Source: Silene latifolia (taxonomy: Eukaryota; Streptophyta; Magnoliopsida; Caryophyllales; Caryophyllaceae). Taken from it: a stretch of 64,000 nt of DNA. The notes under the pieces were generated by a model. It was given only the letters and a program-made list of their open reading frames with translations, made no database searches and was not told the origin of the DNA. The stretch spans positions 5,038,001-5,102,000 of the forward strand of contig NC_133526.1 in assembly GCF_048544455.1 (NCBI RefSeq), given 5' to 3'. Made by a program: the position numbers and the translations under genes. This document shows positions 32,196-42,336 of the stretch, in pieces (within the stretch, counting starts at the first letter, position 1; each line of letters begins with the position of its first letter).

Positions 32196-33993
32196 ATGGG
32201 TGATAATTTGAAATATTTTGAATTAAATACAGGTGCCAAAATCCCTTCTATTGGATTAGGCACATATGCCACTCCTCCAGAAATTGTCGTTGCTGCCATT
32301 AAGGTATACAATTACGGTCTCGATTTTATTTGAGTTTTTGTGCTTTATTTAACTTACCGTTTAATTAATACTCCGTATTTTAATTCTGGTAATTGTGTGA
32401 CAGTGTGACACATAAAAAACTACGTACATCGGATTAATCATATTTTTTCTTTTATCAGTCTGATATGTTTTGGCGCATATCCCACGTCTCATATAACTTT
32501 TATTACTCCATAAGTATAATTTTGGAGAAGAAACATTTATTTATTCAAATTCTCATATGGGAGGGTCTTAGACTCTTAGGTAACATGTGAAACATAACAA
32601 AGACAAAAGTTGAGATTTGGCTGTTTTTTTTTTGGGGGCATACAGTTTACTGATGTAAGTTTACCTTAATGCAGTCGGGTTACCGCCATATCGACTGTGC
32701 TCATGCCTACCAAAATGAGAAGCAGGTAATAACCACAACAACCGCGCCTTGCCTTTGATTCTGTAGTGCACAAACTGCTGCACGAAATTCTTCGCTTAAC
32801 ATTGATTTCCTTGGTTATCTATCAGATTGGACAGGTTTTGAAACAGCTTTTTGACGAAGGCGTAGTTAAGCGAGAGGAACTATTTATCACCTCCAAACTC
32901 TGGTCAGTAATGAAATTAACTGGTTATAACTTATAATCAAGCTTATGTTACTCCGACTAGTCACATTAACACGGTGCCTTGTGTCCGACACTGACAGGAA
33001 CTACGATCATGAGCCTGAAGATGTTCCAAAGGCCTTAGAAAGGACTTTGGCGGACCTGCAACTCGATTACTTGGACCTCTACCTTGTATGTCACCAATTT
33101 CAATCAACAACAACTTATTCAAAATAGAATTTATATTATGTTTTCGGTTTAAGCTGAATATCAATGTTTGTCATACAGATCCATTGGCCGGTAAAAGAGA
33201 AAAAGGGTTCAGTCAGTGACGGATTTGAGAAATACATTCCAACTGACATACCTGGCACATGGAAAGCAATGGAGGAGCTTTACGATTCTGGCAAGGTCCG
33301 AGCCATTGGTATCAGCAACTTCTCTACCAACAAATTGCAAGACCTTTTGGATGTGGCGCGTGTTCTTCCTGCTGTAAACCAAGTTGAATCCCACCCAATG
33401 TGGCAACAAACAAAGCTGCACGAATTTTGTAAATCTAAAGGCATACATTTATCAGTAAGTCAGAAAAGGAGGTCGGATGTACGCAGCATTATTTTGTTTT
33501 TCGTAAAAAAAAAAAAAAATTGATGTTTTGGTGCGGATTTTTGTTCAGGCATATTCTCCACTGGGTTCTCAATTCGCGGAAGCAACCAAGACTTGGCTTC
33601 TTGCAGATCCGGTAATCAATTTGGTTGCGGAGAAATTAAGGAAGTCTCCGGCCCAGGTCGCTCTTCGTTGGGGCATCCAGATGGGTCACAGTCTTTTGCC
33701 TAAAACATCTAGTGAAGCAAGGCTGTTTCAAAATCTTGACTTGTTTGATTGGTCTATTCCTGAAAACTTGTTCTGCAAATTCTCGGAAATCAAGCAGGTA
33801 AATCCCTGTACATATCATCACTCACAAGTCACAATTATGAGACAGCTTTATGTGTGAGACCGTCATCATGGTAAAAACCACTAAGATCGGGTTTTTGGCG
33901 ATGCAGGTAAAAATTGTGAAAGCTGAGTCTATGGTACATAAAACATCTGCTGGTTACAAAACTCTACAAGAGCTCTGGGATGAACAAGTTTGA
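32196..33993 (+). CDS. aldo-keto reductase, AKR4C type, gene C
   Basis: Seven exons: 32196-32303, 32675-32725, 32826-32902, 32998-33085, 33179-33454, 33549-33797 and 33907-33993, giving 311 residues. The tetrad is D43, Y48 (DCAHAYQNE), K77 and H110 (IHWPV). It keeps AYSPLGS and the loop tryptophan (TKTWLLADP) of the family consensus, unlike A and B, so it is probably closest to the ancestral enzyme. It carries VESHPMW where the others have VECHPMW, and ends WDEQV in place of WDGEL. Introns are short and free of large insertions. Role: NADPH-dependent reduction of reactive carbonyls, as inferred from AKR4C relatives. A Mutator-like element lies immediately upstream of its promoter block. Confidence 0.94.
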
Positions 33994-34734
33994 GTTCCTG
34001 ATACATATCAACTCGTAATTACGACATTTGCCACTTCAAAGCATCTACTCTCACTACAGCCTTGTTAAGGATCTGTTTAATGTTCTGTAATTTGTACCTG
34101 TTATGATCTTCTGTTCATAACTATCTATTGGAATAATATTGTCCTTTCATTGCACAATCCGCACTTTGTTGAATGACTTACTGAAGCGTACAGCGTACAT
34201 ATCTTGAACAAACGTATGGAAATGATCTGACTATATTTCTCACCCATTTGTTAACTTTGATCTAAAACCCGTGTAGATTCGATTCTAACACGGCTTGCTC
34301 GCCTGTTTGACAAGTCTACGCTCACATTTTTCAGCTTATTTGATGAATTCCCTTTCTAATAGAGAGAATCTAAGCAAGAGCAAAACACAGACAGCCAATA
34401 AGTGTAAGACCTGCAAAACAGCAAAAGGATAATGTATTTCCCGAAACTGGGAGATCCAGTGCGACATTAGCACGAGTTGAATTGAACACCGCCTCAAACA
34501 AACCACACATTTACAGTTCAAATAGCCATGGTGTAGAGTTCCTCAGCAAAATATTCACTACTACTTGCCAAAACTTCGGTAATACGGATTTACCAACAGC
34601 ATCACCCTTAAACCAGTTTGAAATGCAGAATATATATATATATATACACAACTCATAAACCGAGAAACAAATTTCAAGAGATGGGAAATAGAATAAGAAA
34701 AAGTGGTTCTAATGCTAAAAACCTTACCAAAAGA
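33994..34734. other. convergent 3' region
   Basis: Spacer between reductase gene C (+) and the coiled-coil gene (-). AT-rich with a short TA run near 34631; presumably both 3' untranslated regions. No gene seen. Confidence 0.5.
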
Positions 34735-36258
34735 CTACAATATAAGTGGAAGCTGCGAATCTAATCTGAGCTGCAACTCCTTAAGCTTGGTGGAAAGCTC
34801 GAACTTCTCCTCCTTGTAGCTCTGAAGTAAGAACTCTTTCCCTTCAAGTACTTCTTTCAATTCTCCAATTTCCTTCCTCAACGATTCAATCCGATCTTCC
34901 CCTCCTTTATTCTCCTTATGAAACTCAAATTTGCTATCCCCGTTTGAAAAACCATTGGCATGACCATTTCTTTTATCATTTGGATCTCCATGTGCCAAGC
35001 AATGGTCAGCAATCGCTTTCCTCAATTTTTGAATCTCTCTTTCGGAATCAAAGAGGTCTCGGTTTGCTGAATCAAGTTGCAGTTGTACATCATTAGAATG
35101 AGAAACCTGGGAACTAAGTGCAGTTTGTAGTTCAGCAATCTGGTCTTGCATCTCCAATATCATGTCGTCTCTTCTCTTTAACTGTTGCCTGAGTTTCTGT
35201 ATTACTTCTCGCTTGCTGAAGATATCAGACCCAGATTCCGAGACACCTGGTGAGTCAAGTGTATTAGACTCGTGATATGGCCTTTGACGTAGGTCACCAC
35301 GCTCTGGGGACGACACCCAAACCATGCCATAATCACGTGTAGGGACAGTCACCAGAGGAAGTCCCCCCTCGGGTTCTGTGAAATTCTGGCCATTTGGAGC
35401 GTTCTTAGTCTCAACCACACGTTCTCCTGCGTCACATGTTTTGTTATTTAGACTCGGTTTCAAGTATCTGACATTGACGCATATCCAAGTGTGAGACCTG
35501 GCTTAAATGAAGTATCCAAGTGACCAAGTGTCACGGGGTCATACTCATGTCTGAGTGTTGAGTACAGGGTTACCGGATTCGCTAGGGACCCCACGAATCG
35601 CGAATCGTTAAGAGCGAATTCTATCCTGTCGCTTAATAAAAATACACATAACACACATTCTGTAAGAGCGAATCGTGAATCGGTAACGGCATATTCATAG
35701 CGAATCTGGTAACCATGATTGAGGGTTGGATATGCATGGCAATATGAAGAATAAAAAAACATACTCCGTATGTAACAACTCCATCCTCATAACTCATAAC
35801 TCATAAGCATGCAACCCTTATATGTTCAAGAGCAGAGATAGACTACGAAAGTAGAAATGACATTCACGACTAGCACACTTCTGAAAGCCCTACCTGATGC
35901 ACAATGGTAGTAGCTGTTATCATCCAAACCAAAGGAATGCAAACTTGAATTAGAACGACAGTTTCTCAACCTTCTCCTTTCAGCATATTTTTCACTACCT
36001 GAATCATTAAAAACCAGAGTTAAGTAACATGTCCAAAGTGATCACACAAAGCAGGCTACATCTATTCTGTATATCCAAACCATTTGTGTCAGCATTGTCC
36101 CGTTGTTTTCCGTCAAGCACCTGCCTCAACTTGTAGCCAATGCGAATAGACAAAGTGCTTAATAAGGCACCACCTAAAACAAGAACCCAATTTGGTCCTT
36201 CCCCTTGATTGGCCTTCAGCCTCTGCACCTTACTGTCCCTTTCAGATCTTGGATTCAT
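34735..36258 (-). CDS. membrane-anchored coiled-coil protein, unknown function
   Basis: Three coding exons on the minus strand, read 36258-36060, 35998-35894 and 35426-34735, give 331 residues. The phases agree (1, 1), which supports an unusually short 61-nt intron (35999-36059). A non-coding first exon probably lies near 38240-38300, with a GTATAT donor. Residues about 24-42 (WVLVLGGALLSTLSIRIGY) form one membrane segment. A Ser-rich, acidic middle (SPGVSESGSDIFSKREVI) leads to a long coiled coil, about 165-235 (QLKRRDDMILEMQDQIAELQ), and a second one to the C terminus (EIGELKEVLEGKEFLLQSY...). I recognise it as a protein conserved across flowering plants but cannot assign a function or a safe symbol. 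A scaffold or tether on an internal membrane is possible; that is only inference. Confidence 0.85.
35568..35714. mobile_element. 147-bp MITE in intron 2 of the coiled-coil gene
   Basis: Inverted ends GGTTACCGGATTCGCTA and TAGCGAATCTGGTAACC, with AGCGAATC words repeated inside. No clear target duplication. Confidence 0.65.
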
Positions 36259-36984
36259 TTGTAGAGCAAATTTCACAGAACTGGCAGATCAAAAACAAAC
36301 CTAGGACCATAATTCAAACAAGTACGAGTAAGCATGGCATTAGAAATTGCAAATTAACAGTCAAACTTCCACCTTGACATTAGACAACAAGGGGAGTCAA
36401 AGGAGTCAAATGTGATTGATCGTGGAACTCTACAGGAAAACAAAAACTATGAAACTTGGATGTAATTCCAAAAGACTTCCCTCGATAATCCGGAAAAAGA
36501 GCAGAGCCTTATAATCAAACTCTATTCACTCGTAACACATCATTCACACCAACTATCAAACACAATCACGAAAAATTAACCTTGAAGTCTGGTGCAACTA
36601 TATTGCATGAATTTGATAAAAGTTGATACAATGTAATTACATGAACAAGAGCGGCCACGGATAGAGGCCCATAATAAGAATAAGTAACTTCAGAAAAAGC
36701 CAGTTGTTAAAGTAACTAGTAGATTAAAGATTTGAAATTCAGTGACAAGACAGGGCCACATTAGAATATTGTACACATCCGCTTCCACAATAGACTACAG
36801 GTTGGAACAAAGATATCTACAACATAGAATGGCACTCCATTTTACCAAACATACAAACAACATAGCAAAGTAGGCACCCTGCCAAAGAGTTGACAAGGTA
36901 TACATGTCGAAATGCACACAGCTTTACTGATAACCACGCACAAATAGTAAAGATCTATAGAAGACCTCAAGTACTTTTGTGGTG

Positions 36985-37090
36985 AAGAGAGTTAAAAGTG
37001 CAGTCTCGAATCTCGATGCAAACGGATTCGAACCTGGGTCATGAATACCACTCTTCATGATTTTACTAGCTAAGCTAGCTACATCTACAA
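36985..37090 (-). mobile_element. tRNA-derived SINE fragment
   Basis: On the minus strand TAGCTTAGCTAG (A box) is followed by CCAGGTTCGAATCC (B box). It resembles the SINE at 7204-7310 in its A box. Ends unresolved; not a functional tRNA. Confidence 0.55.
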
Positions 37091-37794
37091 TCAAACCCTA
37101 TTGAACATAAGCTAAGCAAGCTACTATGTCTATATGTCATTCGATTTAGCACTTCTATCAGCTAAATCAATTCTCCAACAATTGAGTGGATGAAAAATAA
37201 TCAACTACAGTATGCAAGGGTTTGCTTGGAACGGGGGTAAATGTTAAGGGAGTAATAGATGTCAAACCAAATGCAAAAGGAGAAGAAGGAGGCTATTGCT
37301 CGCATATAAGCATAATATATTATCCGCGAGAAGATGGGTACTATTACCTGCCGTAATGGGATAACTGTTGTCCTCCCTATCCACTTTTCACTACCACCAC
37401 GAGTCCACGACAAACATCTTTCTCTCACTGTTTCTCATTCATTACACCTTACTTGACACCCCAACCCCACCCCACCCCACATTCGTAACAAGTCATTAGT
37501 CTTAACCCCTTTCAGTCATCTCCGAAAATGTCCCCCACTAAAAGGTCGACTATTATTGCAACTCCCAACGCCTTCAAGCGCACTAAGCAGATGGCTATCC
37601 AAATTCCAAAAATTCAAACACTGATGACCTAATAAAATCATTCAGCACATACTTAATCGCCTACAACACAATCTAAAACCCAACTCTCGACATCAATCCG
37701 CTCGTCCGTAAACCTTACCAACCAGCAAAACTAATCTCGTACCAAAATCTTCCAAAAAAGCACACTGTATCTATCTCCGCATCATAAACTCCTA

Positions 37795-37935
37795 AAATTC
37801 ATCAACAAACCAACCAACACACACACATTTCCTCATTCTACGAAACAACCCGAAACCCAAACCCTCTCGTCAACAAACCAACACACATTTCCTCATTTTA
37901 CGAAACAACCCCGAAACCTGAACCCTCTCATCAAC
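37795..37935. repeat. tandem duplication of about 62 bp
   Basis: The phrase CACATTTCCTCATTYTACGA...CCCTCTCRTCAACAAACC is present twice in a row, with a third partial start. Likely slippage in a low-complexity intron. Confidence 0.6.
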
Positions 37936-38571
37936 AAACCAAATGGGCACCTTTCATAATTTCCATTAAACCATCAAAAACCCATCATTACACAACCCAT
38001 TTCCATTTTCCATTTTCCATTACAAACCCATTTTCTCTAACAAATAATCCAATAAATTTACATAACAAAATCACATTAGGAAACAACACCAATCATCACA
38101 CAAAAAATCCCAAAAAAATAAATGAAAAAAAGTGATGAAATTATACTGAAATTAATACATTTAACTAAAATAATCCAAATATTTGCAGCAAACATTATAA
38201 AAAATTGGATGAAATTGGGAGATTATATACCTTAATTGAATGGTAGAGTGAAGGGGAATTAGGGTTTTGTAGTCAAACAAGAAAAAGTATTCATGGCAGT
38301 TACAAACAATATAGAGAGAGGTGATGTTTGATTTTAGTTAATTTCTGGTGACTATTGTTGTTAGCCCCATCGCCTGGAAGTATGGAACGACGTCGTTTTA
38401 GTAGACTTGCGAGGTTGGATTTACTTTTGTTCTTTTTGGGGTTGTTCCTTCACCACCACTTGTCCACTTTGTCTTTTTTCATAAGAGCTTTTTTTTTTCC
38501 CTTTTTTTTTTCTTATTTAATTAGTTTTTTCCAATTCTTCATCTTCCACAATTTGAGATTTTGACTATTAA

Positions 38572-38908
38572 GGTAGACTTGGCAAATTGATCTGGTCTTG
38601 ATAACTTGATCCGAATAGTTTAATTTGTTCTTGATCGTGACACACTGACACCCGAATTCAAGGTTTGACTTTGACTAGTAATTCGAATTAGCTCAACTCT
38701 AGCTATATAACACCACTCGAATGCTTATTGTTACACATGAATTATCCATGAATATTGATGATAAAATATCAAGAAATGACTTGAATCAGAAAAGACCCGA
38801 CCCAACCAATCTTACTAAACTCTTGCAAATTTGAAATGTGACCTAGCCTGGATTAACTAGAGTCTCAGATTGAACCTGTTTCGATTGACCCGCTTACCAT
38901 GTCTACTA
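38572..38908. mobile_element. TAGACCTGGCAAA element, copy 4
   Basis: Left TAGACTTGGCAAA, right TTACCATGTCTA, and GACCCGACC-type words between. The flanks match only weakly, so it is an old copy. Upstream, 38301-38571 is the promoter side of the coiled-coil gene. Confidence 0.55.
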
Positions 38909-39126
38909 ATGGGAAGAATGTAATGTATTATTGGTTATTTAAATTCGGTATAGATCGGGTTGATCTAAGCTTGCATTATTTTGAGTGTTGTTTGGGTTGA
39001 TTTAGTTGGGCTGAGTACTTGAGTTATTTTGATTCAAAGGTGTTATGGTTGATTATTTAGAGGCAAAAATTTAGGTTAAGACCCAATAAAACTTGGGTCG
39101 GAGCCACTTGTGTGCCAAGGCAACTG

Positions 39127-40103
39127 CCTGCTAAAGGTCGTCGACAATTTACTAATTATCGTCGACAATTTTAATGAACTTCCAAAACTACCCCTCCCTC
39201 ACACTCCCCCTTATATTTTTTCCGTCTTGTTTTGTTTTCGTAAAAAAATAATTAATAATTACTAATAAACCCCGTTCGGGGATAGTTCGTTTTATTTTAA
39301 TTTTTTAATTTATTGAAACTTATTTTAATTAGCGATTATCGATCCACGCACCCAAAACTAATTTAAGACGGAAATTAATAATTTTTTTTAAAAAAAAAAA
39401 TTGTTGAAAAAGGGCTTGGATGAAGAAATTTTTTCGTCCAGACTAAGGTCCGGACAAAGAAAATTTTCGTCCAGACCATGGTCCAGACAAAAATATTTTT
39501 CGTCCAGAGCCAGGTCTAGACGGAAAATATTTTCGTCCAGATTTCAGTCCGCATTTAAAAATATTTTCGTCCGGAAAAAAAAAAAAAAATTTAAATTCTT
39601 TTTCTAAAAAAAAAAAAAAAAAAAAAAAAAATTCCGGACGAAAATATTTTTCGCCTGGGACTGGTCCGACGAAAATATTTTCCGTCCGGACCTGGTCCGA
39701 CGAAAAATATTTTTGTCTGACCATGGTCTGGACGAAAATTTTCTTTGTCCGGACCTTGGTCTGGACGAAAATGTTTTTCGTCCGGAAATTTTTTTTTTTT
39801 TTTTTTTTTGAAAAAAAAAATTCATTTTCTGACTTAGATTAATTTTTTGGTGCGGTAATCGATAATCGCTAAGTTCTCGTTCATGTTGTTAATTACAAAT
39901 CCCGTTTTTTTTTTTTTTTTTTGAAAAACCCGTCTTTTTTTTTGTTTGAAAGATTTTAGTGAGACGGAAATTGACTTGTGTTTTAGTGAGACGGAAATTG
40001 CATTTTAGTGAGACGGAAATGGAGTTATGTTATGGAGGGCAAACTTGGAAATTTACATTAATTGTCGACGATAATTAGTAAATTGTCGACGACGTATAGC
40101 AGG
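39127..40103. mobile_element. foldback element with an internal CGTCCAGAC minisatellite
   Basis: Inverted arms of about 55 bp: left CCTGCTAAAGGTCGTCGAC then AATTTACTAATTATCGTC; right is the inverse, ending GTCGACGACGTATAGCAGG. In the middle (39425-39790) a unit like TTTTCGTCCAGACCATGGTC of about 35-38 bp recurs, with the right half inverted relative to the left around poly-A/T runs. GAGACGGAAATTG words flank the core. No target duplication found, superfamily unknown. Its short open stretches are read-through of the repeat, not genes. Confidence 0.65.
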
Positions 40104-40254
40104 ACCCATTCTAAATTCCAACTCGAACTCAGATCAAGTAACAAGTATTGGGTTAATTTGATTTGGTCTAGTCAGTAAGTGAGCCCAACCATATAGTTCC
40201 CTTTACTTCTTTTAGTTTTGGACATTATATGAATTTTAAACACGATGAATTGTG

Positions 40255-40430
40255 TGTAGCATTAACCAAGTGATGTGAGTCTAGTGTGGTCCGAGCTCCC
40301 TCAAAGCGTTGAAATTTCGACGAACTGCGAGGTCCCGGGTTCAAACCCCCTGGATGAGCAAATCATGCGGTTATCACCTGCCATCTTCGGATGAAGATTA
40401 TTTGTTTATTACCTTTATTAAAATACTTCT
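40255..40430 (+). mobile_element. tRNA-derived SINE
   Basis: Contains GTGATGTGAGTCTAGTGTGG and, about 60 bp later, the B box GGTTCAAACCCC, then a body ending CATCTTCGGATGAAGATTA. Ends not resolved. Confidence 0.5.
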
Positions 40431-40789
40431 TACAAAAATTACAGGTAACGAAATAATTAGGACGATGGGGTGCATCCATATACCATAATAATAATAATAT
40501 CTTTGTTGGTTAACTAAAATTTAATGGGAGATCAATTTAGAATGAAGTTGATCAAATCATTGCCTAAGTGTGGTGTCCTTATTCCTCAAGCTATAAGGTG
40601 TTGGATTTGACTTCCATGTAAAGCTTTGGCATGGGCGTTTTTGTGGTTCATTTGGATGTGCAGGCACGACCACTCCATGTAAGGCTTTCAATTGGTCGCT
40701 AATTAGTGGTGACTAATTAAGAAACGGTTTTTAGGGTTGGTTGCTAAATGACCTTTTACCATCTGTTTAGATAGATGCTCATGGCATAA

Positions 40790-41109
40790 ACACATATAAC
40801 TTCGATTACTAATATCAGTTTAGAAACCGACACTAGATAGTATATTGGCATCGGTTATTAGTTTAGAAACCGACACTAGATAGTATACTGATCCAAATAC
40901 ATACCCGTGCAAAATTGCACGGGTACATTTTAACATCACTTGTTACATCAGTTGTTCCGTTACAAGTTACAACCGATTTCATAAATAAGTTTTACATTAG
41001 TTATGTTTAAACAACCGACACCAATTATTCTCATTTTCAAGGAATAAAATTAATTACAAAATCAATTTCGTGACGGTAACAATAGATATAAGAAATTTTT
41101 CTACTAGTG
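40790..41109. mobile_element. possible CACTA transposon end
   Basis: The right terminus TTTTTCTACTAGTG reads CACTAGTAGAAAAA on the other strand, the classic CACTA start. Inside, subterminal words such as ATCGGTT / AACCGACAC recur, and a 43-bp unit (TTAGAAACCGACACTAGATA) is duplicated at about 40828-40900. The other end is not visible. Confidence 0.5.
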
Positions 41110-41784
41110 AAAATCAAATGAAACGAAATGTGGTTCCATAAATCAAGTCAACTACATATACATATAACATTACTAATTCATTAAGGCCAATATACTATGT
41201 ATGAAGATCATGTAAGTTAATTTAAGTGACCATTACTAATTACAAACAAAATCGCAATCATGCAAGACAATCTTATTTCTTACAGTATATCGTAATAGAA
41301 CTGTCTTATAATGTGAGACCGTCTCTCTAATACTCGTAAGTATGTTGTCACGTACAAATACTCCTTAATTAATCAAATCTTCTGCGGTTGTGCTTCTCTG
41401 CAAATTGTCAGACCTCAGATTACCATGTTCTATATAAATGCAATCATAAAACAATATCTAATTTTCAAGAAAAGAAATGGGTGACTTTAAAGAATAATTT
41501 GGTGCATGTTTAAATTAAGTTTTCAAATGTCCCCCATCTAGCTAACAATTGAACTGAAATAAATTTACCAAAAAAATAACAAAAAAACCATGTTAAATAA
41601 TCAAACAATCCAAGATAGAAATAAATAACTATTAAGTCGTTGATTAGTTTAACCAGAGTTCTTGAACCTCTAACCCTGAAAATACAACCGTGTACAAAAC
41701 TCACACACAAAAGGTTATGTTACCAATATAGTTGTACCCAGCTCGAATCCAAACTATACCGTATCATTAAAAAAAAGAAACAAA
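41110..41784. other. spacer downstream of the RING-H2 gene
   Basis: AT-rich; holds the 3' region of the minus-strand RING-H2 gene. A GAGACCGTCTCTC word near 41325 is probably a MITE remnant. No gene found. Confidence 0.45.
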
Positions 41785-42336
41785 TTACCCACCTCTAATA
41801 TTTGATGCAAGAGGGACAATTTCAGCTAAAGGAGTAGATTGAGGAGTAGGCAAAGGAGAAGTCCTACAAAGTGGACAAGTTGGGTGTAATCTAAGCCAAG
41901 GATCTATACATTTTACATGAAAAACATGCATACATTCTGGTAATTCTCTAATTACATCATTACCCTTATAATTTCCTAAACAAATTGAGCAACAAATTTC
42001 TGTTGACCCTTTTTTCATGCCACTTTCTTGTTTGTTTTTCTCTAATTGTGAGTAATAACATTTTGGGTATGACTTCAATGTGGCCTCGTCGATCCCCTCG
42101 ATGTCTATCACGTGTTCCCCGCCTTGGCGCTGTCCCTCAGACAGTTCCCTGGCGGGGCTTGACTCGGTCTCACGTGCGCAAAAGTAGGAGGCTACGGTTA
42201 TTGTTGTGATTAAAACAAGTACTCCTAGGGAGACGCCTAGGCCGTAGGTGAACCCGCCTATGTGCGAGTCAACTCCATCACGTTGGAACCCATTGTCGCT
42301 ACCTGTACTGGGAGTAGTACTACTTCCTGTGTTCAT
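41785..42336 (-). CDS. ATL-family RING-H2 E3 ubiquitin ligase
   Basis: Intronless, 183 residues, as usual for ATL genes. A single membrane segment lies at about 31-52 ([19 protein letters not shown]). The GLD-type motif is [11 protein letters not shown] (81-91). The RING-H2 finger has C116, C119, C135, H137, H140, C143, C154 and C157, with the ATL-typical [13 protein letters not shown] and PW (146-147). The tail [18 protein letters not shown] resembles ATL67/68-type proteins as I recall them, though I do not assign a symbol. ATL proteins are membrane-bound ligases that transfer ubiquitin from an E2 to target proteins, often in stress, defence or nutrient responses. All eight metal ligands are present, so it looks functional. 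The start at 42336 gives the usual short luminal or extracellular N terminus. Confidence 0.93.
   Translation of the reverse strand: MNTGSSTTPSTGSDNGFQRDGVDSHIGGFTYGLGVSLGVLVLITTITVASYFCARETESSPARELSEGQRQGGEHVIDIEGIDEATLKSYPKCYYSQLEKNKQESGMKKGSTEICCSICLGNYKGNDVIRELPECMHVFHVKCIDPWLRLHPTCPLCRTSPLPTPQSTPLAEIVPLASNIRGG

Larger units (their letters stand above)
36259..38300 (-). other. probable 5' leader and long first intron of the coiled-coil gene
   Basis: An acceptor (TCTGCCAG) precedes the start codon by about 20 bp, and a donor-like GTATATAA follows a short purine-poor leader near 38235. Contents: the dispersed repeat at 36357-36437, a SINE at about 36985-37090 and a C/A-rich stretch at 37450-38100. 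No separate gene seen. Confidence 0.5.

Noticed and set aside
39401-39825. Several 68-93-residue open stretches rich in Arg, Ser and Phe
   Set aside because: They are translations of the CGTCCAGAC minisatellite on both strands and end in poly-Phe or poly-Lys from homopolymers.
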